From Mycteria americana (lineage: Eukaryota > Chordata > Aves > Ciconiiformes > Ciconiidae), in NCBI RefSeq assembly GCF_035582795.1, contig NC_134366.1:31171661-31235660 (forward strand): 64,000 nucleotides of DNA, read 5' to 3'. Below, piece after piece: positions 27,639-37,180 of this stretch (positions within the stretch are counted from its first letter, which is position 1; each line of letters opens with the position of its first letter). Below the pieces are notes generated by a model. The model did not search any database. It was not told where the DNA came from and saw only the letters and a program-made list of their open reading frames with translations. Made by a program: the position numbers and the translations under genes.

Positions 27639-27798
27639 CGGTCTTCCACAAATACACCGACGAAGTTTGAAATTCACTTTGTGCACGAGCGTCCCAGATG
27701 CCCAGCAGCAGAAGCACAAGAGCTCCCACGCACCGGGCTGGCACGGTGGAAACCCCTGGACCACGGCAGAAAGCAGCGCTCCCCTCACTCAACCCCAT
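27639..27798 (-). CDS. THSD7A: THSD7A exon 1, signal peptide and start of first TSP1 repeat
   Basis: THSD7A is a large type I membrane protein made of many thrombospondin type-1 repeats, known from endothelium and podocytes. This exon has 53 codons plus one base. The start ATG at 27798-27796 has G at -3 and G at +4, and no in-frame ATG lies upstream in the open stretch. Residues 24-35 form a hydrophobic core rich in Leu, with a likely cleavage after A-R-A at 39. The exon ends at SVYLWKTG, which matches what I recall of the first TSP1 repeat of human THSD7A better than THSD7B. The donor is CCG/GTAAGTAAG (intron starts at 27638). Later exons lie beyond the left edge of the window. The exon itself is well supported; the gene name is a recognition from a short stretch. 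Confidence 0.78.
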
Positions 27799-28160
27799 GC
27801 CTCCAGCAGCCTGCTGCCGCCTCCAAAACCCGCAGCACGACCACGAAACCTTCTTCAAATAATATTCCCCTCTTCAGAATTTCTTCACGGGGAGAAGGGG
27901 ACTGGAAACCTCCCTCCTGCTATTGTGCATGGCAGTTGAAAAGGAAAAACTGTTTAACACCAGGGAACAATAGAGTCCTCGCTCGCTCTTGCTGCTGCAG
28001 CGGCGGTGGCGGCTGCTGCTGCTGCTGCTAGTATGGTTGCTGCTCCACACTCTTCCATTCAGCGGCTAGTAGCAGTTTTCCATCAGCTAAAAGCGAGACA
28101 GCTGTCCGCAGGGGGCTCCAGCTGACTGAGCAGGTTATCTTGCTCTGGGAGGCAGCAGCA
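27799..28160 (-). promoter_or_regulatory. Likely 5' UTR and core promoter of THSD7A
   Basis: Directly upstream of the start codon, base composition rises in G+C and CpG compared with both flanks. It contains a GCN/CAG trinucleotide array (27990-28029) and, on the minus strand, CTCTCT pyrimidine stretches near 28185. I see no clear TATA box. The transcription start cannot be fixed from sequence. Confidence 0.5.
27990..28029. repeat. GCT/GGC trinucleotide repeat in putative 5' UTR
   Basis: A run of GCT and GGC triplets (GCTGCTGCAG, then CGGCGGTGGCGG, then six GCT). On the THSD7A strand it reads as AGC and GCC triplets in probable untranslated leader. Confidence 0.85.
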
Positions 28161-31100
28161 GTCATTTACACCAGCTGGAGAGAGTGAGAGACAGAGAGAA
28201 ACAGGGATGAGGAGAAACACAAATAGCCCAGCGCTGTAATCTCGACGCAGAGGGTGACTGCAAAAGGCTGGCTTCCCAGACACGTCTCTCCCTGGAATAT
28301 CCCAAATGATACATACTAAGAAGAAAAGAAGCAATCATCATCAGACATGCTTCAGAAACACAAGTCATACAACCAGAACAGATATAACCAGAACAATATA
28401 TATTAATTAAGACAGCATCAGACATTTGTCTTGATAACAATATGTATGCTGCATTAACCATTTTGTAAACAACAAAAAATGAGTGATTACACATGTATTA
28501 AACAGACAATTAAGACCTTATGGAGGGAAATGGAAGAAAATGCAGAAAAAAAAGAAAAAAGAAAAGAACACTAACTTGCCTTGCATATTTATCAAATCTG
28601 TTTCAGGTAATAACATAATAACATCTGCTGTGAGGACAGATGAATGTATGTATATGGTAACGTGTATGTATATGTAAGCACATCACCTCCGTGGTAAATG
28701 AAGTGTGCATGTAATATATAATGCACGATAACATCCTTTCCTATCCAGCAAGTATGTACACATATATACATGCATAAATGTCAACTGTGTAATTTAAAAT
28801 AATTTGAAAATCAAGTTATCAATCATTTTTTAAAACATACACTGAGTTTTACATATGACAGTATTCAGGATACATTAGACTGTTATGATGATACAAAAAC
28901 GCACTGAGAGACAAAGCTTTTTAAACAGGGATCTTTATCTCTCCCACCCACTACCCAGTGAACAGATGCAATGACAAGCCTAAAGATCGGGTGTCGGATA
29001 CCTATAAACTGGGAAGCAAATGAGGAATTTTCAAGAAAACAGCTATCATATTCAAAAAGTTTCATTAAAAATGCAAACAGCTACAAAAATACACAGTAAG
29101 AACACAGGACCCAGAGTTTGAAAATGATGGAGCTATTGTTGTTTAAAGAAGAAACCTTCAGTCAACCTCTCCTGGGACGCCTGTCATTTTGCACAACCTT
29201 CCCAGACTCAGCCTTTTCACATGCATTAGATTAAAATCAGCCGTGATCAAATAATTCCCAAGTCCTTGCCTGTTTAAATATTCTGACATCAGAGCAAATT
29301 AGCAATGTTGAAGGTTGCAAATTCGTCTTTGTTTACTTTCCACTCTGTTACGCCTCTAAGAGGGAATTAAAGGCTCAGGGAGCTCTAGCACCATGAGGCT
29401 GTGATTAAGAGAGATAAGCAAGTGTGGATTACTGTTCCTCAGCTGTTGAAAAACAGGCAACAATCAGGAGATTATAGGTTGATAAGGGATACATAGAAAG
29501 CCATGATCTTAACAAATTTATAGCATCCTGATGCAGAACTTGTACCCTCAGCTAAAGCACTTCTGGAAATACATCTTATTCACATCTGCTACATCATGCT
29601 GTATTCACTTTAGGAAGCATGGAAACCCCTTCAGCCTTTGCTTTGTTGAACTGGACAGAATACAGCTTTAAATCAAAATGCTCTCTGGGTTTATCGAATT
29701 ATAGCAATTTCACAGGTAAATTTGGGGTTAAGCTAGTCACATGCACATTATTTTACATGCTACATAGAGGGACTTGAGAATATTTGACCTAATAAAAATA
29801 ATGCCAGCTTCATAATTCATGAAAAATAAGACTAAGAATTTAAGGGCTTAAAAAAGTTTTAAGACCATCAGGAAATCTGTTGCAATAGCTTTATTGACTT
29901 GCATAGCTAAAATAAAACATACATAACTTACACATTCTTTTGAAAAATTAAGAGTAAAAATGTTGGCTTTTTAGCTGGAGCTATGCACCAGCGGAAAAGT
30001 CGTTTATAGAGTGACTAGGGGAAAAGGCACCCTTTTCAGAGTTATTAAATACAATGGATTCTACCTAGGATTTTTATGAATGTATAAAGAAAGCCTCTGA
30101 AAATATTTTGTACGTGACTCAGATCATCCAGAAACATCATCAGGGAACAGATCATCCATGTAGTTGGCACAATGAATCAAAGTGGTTTTTGACAGCAGAA
30201 CAAAGCAATATCATGAGCGAGGGTGAGCACACATACACAAACACTCAAATATTTTCTTATATTTATGCAACTATAGGACCACATACTTTTAAAACTTCAC
30301 TAAAATAGATTTTATTAAAATAAAATAATTTCACACTACTTTTTATGGTTGTACCATTTTTTCTGTCAAAAATCAATGAATTATGAAAGAATAATTTCAC
30401 CTTTTTTTTGGTAAGAAGCAGTGATGCATTTAAAACTGTTCAGAAATATGTCACAGAGACAGAATGGAGGGAATATTTATTATGCAAATGTATTTGTGTG
30501 TCTGGAAAAGTAATAAGGATTCCTGAAGAGCTGTTTCTGGCAAACACTAGATCACTTCTGCAGTACATACACTCATCTTCTACTAATCAGGACAGGGAAA
30601 GGCCAGTGAAACCACAGGCCAACGAGTAGGCTGATGCCTTCAGGCAGAGACACCCACACCAACCTAACTACACTACCACACTAACCTGCTGTTAGCTTTT
30701 CCACCCCAGTGTATCCAATATGCTCTTACCCTCTTCCTACTTGCTACAGCAAACGTGGAACCTCCCTCCCAGTTAACAGTGCAACCACTATTTCCAGCCC
30801 ATGCTGGCAACCCATCTTCTAATACATACCTAATGATCATAATTTATCAGTTGTTTACAGCTTAGACATTCCCAAATAAATGGTTAAGTACTTCTGAGAA
30901 GAAACCTCTAAACAAAGCATAGAAATAAACTACGATTGACATTAGTATCTGTATCACTAACATAATAGTGTCAGTGTTGTACCTTGGAGCACCAACATAT
31001 GAGTCTCAGTAGACTTCTATTCAGATACAATTATTTATTTGTAAATAAAGCCCAGCAGCTATGTGGAGTCTGTAAACTGCTCACACAGGTGACTGACAAG

Positions 31101-34100
31101 TTAGCACCTTTTTGTTTTCTGGGAAAAAATACGACTAACCTCAAAGACCTTTATGAAAATGAGGTGAAGTTAGCCATGAAATATTGGAATTACTTTGTTC
31201 ATGTTTCGTAGCATTAAACAGTTAGAGGATGACAAAACAAACATGCAATACCTTTTATTTAGTGGAAAGAGCAATGAGAACAAGATATAAATTTCTTAGC
31301 CACTGGGTATGAAAAGCTGCCTGCCAAACAGAATCACCCTGCTGGTATTCCTTTGCTAGCAGGCAGTCCCATGCTAGTACCCTTCCCTGTTTATGAAATG
31401 CCATGAATAAAAGCTTCAGGATCACATTACCTTCTATCCTGAATATGTTGTATTTCTACATATAGTAACGTCAAAGAGAGTGCAGGAAGTAAAACATACA
31501 TACAGCACATTTGTTTCTACAGTCAACAGTACTCAATGAAGAGGTATGTCCAGCATGACTTTCATCCACCTTCAATTTCACAGTCTGGTTAAGCCAGAAA
31601 TCTTTAGAGAAGTTTCAGTCCACTCTTCTAGATCTATAGAAGATGTTTTACAAACTCTACAACTGTACCTCACTAAACCATCTGTGCTGTGTGAGTACTA
31701 GAATACCACAAAAATCACCCAAATTCTGAATGAAAATTTTTTTCTTTTTGTGTAGAAAATTCGAAGTCCTCCTCATCTGAACTCTGCTCATTTTGATTTA
31801 TCTCCAAGACTTTTTCCCTTCACTTAGATATGAAAATGACAAGTGCTGCCAAAGACGAGTAAGTCAACTACCTCCCTGAAAAGAGCTTTAGAGTTATCAT
31901 GAGTTTATTACAGCCAATACCCGTTGGATAATACAGTACCACACATTTCTGAAAAGCACTCTAAATTTGTAACATACTGATCTGGCTCAGTTGCCATATT
32001 AAGATGCCCTTGGATATATCCCCGTATGGGACGCAGTGGTATGGTTGCACCCCTAACTTTTAGAGGAGGAGTTAGGAAGCTGTGGCATGTTCCCTTACGC
32101 ATACATTTGTTTTGCAAGATCCATGATCTAAATAATCCACAACAGCTCAAAAAAGCTTTTGTTCTCTTTATTCCCTGACATAAACTCATGGGCCAAAACT
32201 TCTAGCTCTGCATTTTGTGAGAGCCTGACTTTCCTGCAGTTATTTTACTACAGATGCAAGTATATTATAAGGATTCTCTTGAGATGGGACCTGCAAGAAT
32301 TTTATTAGATTTTGAGAACTTCAGGCTGGAATAAGCTGTACAGGGCTCTTTTAGGCTTTGCTGCAGAACATTGAGCACTCCTCACCACACTCAGTAATGG
32401 TCTATTATTTTTCTTTGTATCAATGTTAGGGAGCCTAGTCAGGGAAGCCACAAAAAATATCCTAAACAAGAACAATCTGAAAAAAATATTAATACATTGC
32501 AATATACTTCGTCTCTCAAAATCTGGCAGCTCCATTTCTTAAGTCCAAAATTAAATGTGCTGTGCAAAACTTGCAGCTGAAAAGTTATTCTTTAGGGATC
32601 CTAAATGTATGGCCTCTAGGTGTCACACTCGACCATGTCATAATACGCTATTTATGGATTTCTCTTATTTTTTCATAGCAGGTAAGAAACCTTGATTTTA
32701 TCCTTTCAAGGAGTGATGTTATATCACATCCTCTCCTCAAACTTGTAATTTAAAAAAAAACCAAAACAAAACAAAACAGCAAATTTCTGCCTCTTTCTTA
32801 CAAGTAGTACTATTATTTTTGGTTTACCAGAGTAACTGTTTTTGCAAACATTAGAAGTACCATGATGCCTGTTTGTTAGATTTATATCATTCTTTTGGAT
32901 CATGGATTTGGAGGACAAATCAGGAACTTTAAGAGTTATGTATGTGAGCTGTGCAGAAGTAAGAAAGCATTACATGTACAAAATCACTAGAATATGTTAA
33001 TAATGAATACTTAAACTCTTCAGTGTTTCTTGATTATTTTGAAAATCTTTGCAACAAGAAAAAGATATTTTTGGAAAATGAATAAAGATTGTACTTGCAT
33101 GAATGCATGAGCAACAAACATCTAGTCATCTAGCTCTGACTTTACAAATGCTTTTATTAAGGTAAGTTAGTAATTCTTGGACAGATTTCTCTTTTTTGAG
33201 ATTTTTTTGTTTGATGATGTTGGGGGGTGTGTGTTGTGTGGTGTTTGTTTATTTGTTTTTTAATCTAGTTTAAATCTATAAGTTTACCTAGCTATTCTTT
33301 CATTGGTAAAGGGGTGGGGTTTTTCAGTTGCAAAAGAGATAATTTAGCCTTTTTTTTTTCCTTTTTCTTTTTTTAAATCTCTACTGCTGTATTTCAGTAG
33401 TTCTCTCAGTTTGGTTCAACACTGGGCTGTTGCATGTTTCATAGATCCCTTTAGTAGGTAGCCATCAAGATCCCCGGAATGGAACATTCACGGAAAGAAA
33501 GTATTCTTTGTAAGAAGGGCACATTAACGTACTGCCAGGAGGTATATCAAGAACTGCTTGCTGGAAGATAAAACTAGAGGAATTCAAGAAGAAATCAATG
33601 AATTTATCAAGGAAGCCACCTAGCTTTGGATCAAGCTACCTGGTGAAACAGTGTATTTGCCATCTCCCTCTGTCTTCCAGAAAAATGTTCGTTTTGACTT
33701 GATGATACATGTTAACCAAGGAAAGGCTACTGGGCTAAATAGGTCAATACCTTTGTGACACATAGCGGCCCAACAACTGCAGAAGATCAGATTAAATCAG
33801 CGAATTCTACCTTCTGGCTTTAAACTCTGCAAATGAACACTGTCCTTTCTTCCCAGATTACATTGGCTTCAACAGCCGACTGCATGAAGCAGAACCTTTC
33901 CAAAGATCAGAACAGGCTGCAAAAGTGTCTGTGATAGTTCCTTATCGGGAAGTGTCTTCTCTATGGAGAATTCAAGCTCTCAACCTTTTCTCATCAAGTC
34001 AGAGATCTGTTTAGTAGCCTCTGGTGGGACTTGCTGTATAGCAGGAAAATACAGTATGCATTTTCCATTGGAAAGCCAACAGCGTTGATACACCAGCTTG

Positions 34101-34254
34101 CTCAAAGAGATTTTGAGCATGTTCATGTATTCAGAAGCGGACGGAGTAAGTCCTTGTACTTGAAATTTCTTGAAATTTCTCTTGCAGAGACTATACGTAC
34201 AGCATAATTCTAATCACACACAAAATTCACAAGCGAAATACTCATTACAGTTAG
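28161..34254. other. Upstream intergenic DNA, no gene seen
   Basis: AT-rich unique sequence with short chance frames. A TATG-type low-complexity patch is at about 28640-28676. A block at about 29150-29480 is less AT-rich and free of simple repeats; it is listed as a candidate conserved element. The 800 bp before the ERV (33420-34250) are of mixed composition and unrecognised. Confidence 0.55.
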
Positions 34255-34259
34255 GGCTT
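34255..34259. repeat. Target-site duplication GGCTT, left copy (ERV)
   Basis: GGCTT sits directly before the TG of the 5' LTR and recurs at 41414-41418 directly after the 3' LTR. It shows that the whole 34260-41413 unit integrated as one provirus. Confidence 0.85.
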
Positions 34260-34312
34260 TGTCAGAGACTGAAAGAGTTAACGTCTCAAACATTGTGGCG
34301 AGGCGAGGCCCG

Positions 34313-34320
34313 ATTTGCAT
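34313..34320 (+). promoter_or_regulatory. Octamer motif ATTTGCAT in 5' LTR
   Basis: Perfect POU/octamer site, conserved in the 3' LTR at 40666-40673 although the surrounding sequence differs. POU factors that bind this motif include the pluripotency factor PouV/OCT4. Functional use here is inference. Confidence 0.6.
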
Positions 34321-34518
34321 GGCGACGGCAGGTCGGCGGCCGCGGGGCGGGGGAGAGCGGGAGCGGAGGGCGCGTTGGAGGACGCGCGGTTCCGGGTTCC
34401 GCCGGACCTGACCATCTATGGCCAGCGGTCGCACAGACTTGACCTGAGGAAGGGGCTTGCGACCGCCCGAGAGACCCCCGCGACCACCCCCTCCCCCAGC
34501 GCCTGCGCAGAACGTTGA

Positions 34519-34531
34519 GAACTTTCTAGAA
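34519..34531 (+). promoter_or_regulatory. Three-unit heat-shock element in 5' LTR
   Basis: GAACTTTCTAGAA fits GAAnnTTCnnGAA exactly. The same 13 bases are preserved in the 3' LTR at 40888-40900. It lies about 50 bp upstream of the TATA-like box. Confidence 0.5.
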
Positions 34532-34582
34532 CAAGAACCATGTAAGTCCTCCAGGGGGCGTAACCGGAGGCGGGGACTAGAC

Positions 34583-34590
34583 GATAAAAG
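34583..34590 (+). promoter_or_regulatory. TATA-like box of the 5' LTR
   Basis: GATAAAAG lies upstream of the C tract and upstream of AATAAA, so it is placed as a U3 core promoter. The homologous position in the 3' LTR (about 40940-40960) has lost it. Confidence 0.5.
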
Positions 34591-34596
34591 GCACTT

Positions 34597-34620
34597 CCCC
34601 CCCCCCCCCCCCCCCCCCCC
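34597..34620. repeat. poly-C tract (24 C) in 5' LTR
   Basis: C24 just downstream of the TATA-like box. The 3' LTR has only about 8 C at the matching position (near 40961-40968), so this tract has expanded in one LTR. Confidence 0.9.
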
Positions 34621-34850
34621 GAAACAGCGCGCTCCTGTTACCGTGGGATTGTTACGCCTGCTGTCGTCATCGCGGGATCCAAGGGTGGTGATACCTTTCC
34701 TTTATCCTCCTCTCGGCTTCCCGCTTCTCGCTTCTGTCTTCCTCTGCCACCATATGCTCGGGTATATGAGTTTGGGATAAATTGTGACGGGTTGCCAGGG
34801 AAATAGCTCCATTGCCAAATCGCCTCTGCTCATTTGTTGGGCTTGCCAGT

Positions 34851-34907
34851 TGGTCAAGTTTGTCTGTTGGTCAGGTTTGTCCGTTGGTCAAGTCTGTCCG
34901 TTGGTCG
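34851..34907 (+). repeat. 17-bp tandem repeat in 5' LTR, four starts
   Basis: The unit TTGGTCAAGTTTGTCCG is present as three full copies plus a fourth partial copy beginning TTGGTCGAAC. The 3' LTR (41206-41249) has one copy fewer. The array lies just before AATAAA, inside the R/U3 border region. Confidence 0.85.
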
Positions 34908-34919
34908 AACTCGCCAGTT

Positions 34920-34925
34920 AATAAA
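34920..34925 (+). terminator. AATAAA polyadenylation signal, 5' LTR
   Basis: AATAAA in GTTAATAAAGTTGC, identical in context to 41258-41263 in the 3' LTR, where it would serve the proviral transcript. Confidence 0.7.
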
Positions 34926-35071
34926 GTTGCTAGTCAGACTGTTGCTCTGGGGCAGTGCCGTGACTCTACCGGCCCCGCGGCTCTGCCGGGCAGAGATAGG
35001 CCTTCGTCGGTGCACAGACCCTCGGGGAATCGGAAAGATTCACCCATCTCGAGTGGGACGGGACGTTAATT

Positions 35072-35090
35072 TGGTGTCAGAAGTGGGATT
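35072..35090 (+). other. Primer-binding site, tRNA-Leu
   Basis: TGGTGTCAGAAGTGGGATT is complementary to the 3' end (with CCA) of a leucine tRNA as I recall it, over its whole length. It is 6 nt after the LTR end. This supports the ERVL assignment, since the L of ERVL comes from leucine priming. Confidence 0.82.
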
Positions 35091-35408
35091 CCCCGACTTG
35101 ATCAGTGAGAGGAACAGGGAGGGGATATCGGATGAGTAGAGAAGGGAGGACGTGAAACCGGCCGAGTCCGAGTCCTGCGGCAGGTGATCGTGGCTTCCCG
35201 GGTTCAGCCTGATCCGGACTGCTCCCCCTTGTTAGAGCTGTTAAAAACGTGTGGCTCCCGCCCGACGCCTCGAGGGTGGAATTGGGCAGGGGAGGACTAG
35301 CAATCTCCGTCCACCGTTGCAGAGCGAACAAGGGTTTTGGCAAAGGAGAACAGGTCTAGACCCGAGAGAGGAAAAGCTGTAGTTTGTGGTGTTTTAGGAG
35401 CTGCGCTG

Positions 35409-36773
35409 ATGGCAGCGCAGAAGGGTAAGTGCACGGTAAAACGGGCTGAGCGAGAGGCGAGTGAGTCGTTACGAGAACTAGTTAAAAGCTTGCAAGCGGA
35501 GCTGGAAGCTGAGCGGAAAAAACGGGTGCAAGCAGAAACAGCAGCGAATAGTTTGCGGAGTCAGCTGCGCGACGCTTTTGTCAGGGAGCGCGGGCTGCGG
35601 TGGGCGCTAGCGGAGGCGCAGAGGGAGGATCTGGAGAGCCAGTGTGGGCACTGCGGTCTGTCTAAGGAACGCGAGCTGGCTGACAGAGGGGTAGCTGGCC
35701 GCTGCCCCTGGGAGGAAATGGGACAGGAAAAGCGCCAACATGACGAGAGAACTGCTCCCCAACTTAGCCCACTTCTTAAAACAGAATTTCAATATGAAGG
35801 GGGCGCCGATACCGCGCCGGAAGTCATAACAAAAGAAATACCCTGTCGTGTAACTGAATTGGTGAAATTACAAGATAGATATAGTAGGCTGCCTAGAGAA
35901 ACGGAGACGGAATATGTGTGGAGGGTCTCCCTCACGGGGGGGGACAGAATTAAACTTTCCGAGGAGGAGGCGCAGGGATATTGGGGTCCAGGTGTGTTTC
36001 TAACCGTCCCCGACACTCGAGCCCCCTGGTCCCTCACTCAAAGGGCGGCGTACTGGGCTGGAGGGCTAGACCCCTTGGAACGGGGAGATCCGGTGACCAT
36101 CCCCACTCCGGGACTGGATCAAATCACCGAGAGCGTGCAGAAAGCCGCCTGCCTCCAGCTCATGCATGACCGGCGCTTAATACCCCATCAGCCCTCCCCG
36201 ATGTTGCTAAAAGCCGACCCCAATCGAATGAAACCCCTGATAAAGGGCCTTCCTGACCTCCTGAAGCTATATGCCGTACAAATCCAGGACCGCCTAAGGG
36301 CAGTGTACCCAATTCGGGAGCGTTTAACAGAAATGCTAACACCAGGGAGAAACCAAACGCGGCCCGCTCCGGCGGAATTTCCCCTCACCTGGGGAGAGAT
36401 TGCGCAGGAGCTGATCAATTATAGCCGCAACGTGGGAATCTCCGGAGGGGAACAAAGTGGTAAAGCCGCGGTTAGGAGAACCGAATCAGACAATGGGCCT
36501 TTAAAAGGCCCACTCCTCGGGAGAAACCTAGGGTCGGGGATGACGAGGAACCAACTCTGGAGAGAGGGCTTACGTAAGGAAATACCTAGAGAACTTATGG
36601 ATGGGTTAGCCCTGTCTGACCTGCAATTATTAGTAAAAGCGTGGAAAGATCCAGGTAAGACTTCTAGGCGAGAAGAAAGGGCCCCAACCGGGCTGAACTC
36701 TCCCTGTGCCCCGCTTCCAGAACACCAGGGTACTGAAGCCAAGTCGGGAAACCCGTCCCGCTGTCCCTATTAA
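35409..36773 (+). CDS. Gag-like coiled-coil ORF of the ERV, open
   Basis: The 454-codon frame is uninterrupted from the ATG at 35409 to TAA at 36771-36773. The frame is open further upstream, but 35337 is a TTG, so I take the first ATG. Residues about 12-77 are a charged heptad-type coiled coil. Residues about 190-340 form a globular part rich in Leu, Pro and Arg (the PWSLTQRAAYW block at its start) that is probably capsid-like. No CCHC zinc knuckle is seen, as in several class III Gags. It ends in the frameshift signal. A 450-codon frame that stays open beside a wrecked pol is notable. The chicken ENS-1/ERNI protein is also a coiled-coil product of about 490 residues from an LTR-flanked locus; homology is a hypothesis, not shown here. 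Confidence 0.75.
   Translation: MAAQKGKCTVKRAEREASESLRELVKSLQAELEAERKKRVQAETAANSLRSQLRDAFVRERGLRWALAEAQREDLESQCGHCGLSKERELADRGVAGRCPWEEMGQEKRQHDERTAPQLSPLLKTEFQYEGGADTAPEVITKEIPCRVTELVKLQDRYSRLPRETETEYVWRVSLTGGDRIKLSEEEAQGYWGPGVFLTVPDTRAPWSLTQRAAYWAGGLDPLERGDPVTIPTPGLDQITESVQKAACLQLMHDRRLIPHQPSPMLLKADPNRMKPLIKGLPDLLKLYAVQIQDRLRAVYPIRERLTEMLTPGRNQTRPAPAEFPLTWGEIAQELINYSRNVGISGGEQSGKAAVRRTESDNGPLKGPLLGRNLGSGMTRNQLWREGLRKEIPRELMDGLALSDLQLLVKAWKDPGKTSRREERAPTGLNSPCAPLPEHQGTEAKSGNPSRCPY
35421..35430 (+). promoter_or_regulatory. Candidate splice donor just after the gag start
   Basis: AAGGGTAAGT gives a strong donor (GT at 35425) 16 nt into the gag frame. Avian alpharetroviruses also place the env donor a few codons into gag. 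Paired with the acceptor at 38320 it would make an env message. Inference from motif strength and place only. Confidence 0.45.
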
Positions 36774-37180
36774 GTGAGCCGGGGGACAGCTTGTGGACTT
36801 ACGTAAGGCGGCTCACAGTGAATCAACAGGGAGACTTGATGATTACCTTCCCTATAGGCCCCCACAAAACACCAGTTACCTTTTTAGTAGACAGTGGGGC
36901 ACAAATGTCAGCTCTGCGTGCAGACGTGGCTGCCCGCAACGACATTGTAACCGATAAAAAGAAAATATGGGTTACCGATGTGTTTGAAAATTCCCTGCCC
37001 CGAAACACAGCCACGGTGAAGTGTTGGTTGCCCGAGGAGGACAGCCCCATTTGGGTAGTCATGGTTGTTGGCTTGTACCCAGTGAACATTCTGGGACTTG
37101 ATGTATTAAAAGGGAGAGGGTGGGAGGACTCCAATGGGAAGGAATGGAAATTTGGGTCCACTCCCACCACCTCAATGTGA
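36737..37180 (+). CDS. Retroviral aspartic protease (pro frame)
   Basis: This is the -1 frame relative to gag, open from 36737 and entered by frameshift near 36749, giving about 144 codons to TGA at 37178-37180. The active-site motif DSGA is encoded at 36890-36901, within FLVDSGAQMSAL. The conserved C-terminal block ILGLDVL is at 37088-37108, as in retropepsins, which act as dimers. The RT remnant follows in the same frame, so the TGA is probably a later mutation that split a pro-pol frame. Catalytic residues look intact, and length is normal for a viral protease plus linker. Confidence 0.85.
   Translation, partial: SQVGKPVPLSLLSEPGDSLWTYVRRLTVNQQGDLMITFPIGPHKTPVTFLVDSGAQMSALRADVAARNDIVTDKKKIWVTDVFENSLPRNTATVKCWLPEEDSPIWVVMVVGLYPVNILGLDVLKGRGWEDSNGKEWKFGSTPTTSM
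36746..36790 (+). promoter_or_regulatory. Programmed -1 frameshift signal, gag to pro
   Basis: GGGAAAC at 36746-36752 is in the correct phase: gag codons are GGA (36747) and AAC (36750). After a 7-nt spacer, GCTGTCCC (36760-36767) pairs perfectly with GGGACAGC (36783-36790), leaving a 15-nt loop that holds the gag stop TAA. The -1 frame is open from 36737 and runs into the protease. All parts of a classical retroviral frameshift site are seen directly; efficiency is unknown. Confidence 0.88.

Larger units (their letters stand above)
34260..35065 (+). repeat. 5' LTR of the ERV (CpG-rich)
   Basis: The 806-bp LTR starts TGTCAGAGACTG. It carries an octamer ATTTGCAT (34313), a heat-shock-type element (34519), a TATA-like GATAAAAG (34583), a C24 tract (34597), a four-copy 17-bp repeat (34851-34907) and AATAAA (34920). 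The right end is set by alignment with the 3' LTR and falls 6 nt before the primer site. The expected CA end reads CG in this copy. Its CpG content is much higher than that of the 3' LTR. Confidence 0.9.

Noticed and set aside
27799..27858. Twenty extra codons before the THSD7A start
   Set aside because: The upstream codon is TTG, not ATG. The ATG at 27798 has a strong context and gives a proper signal peptide.
27667..28031. Plus-strand frames of 90 and 116 codons
   Set aside because: They are shadows of the GC-rich THSD7A exon and leader, caused by triplet repeats.
35337..35408. Extended N-terminus for the gag-like frame
   Set aside because: The codon at 35337 is TTG; the first ATG in frame is 35409.
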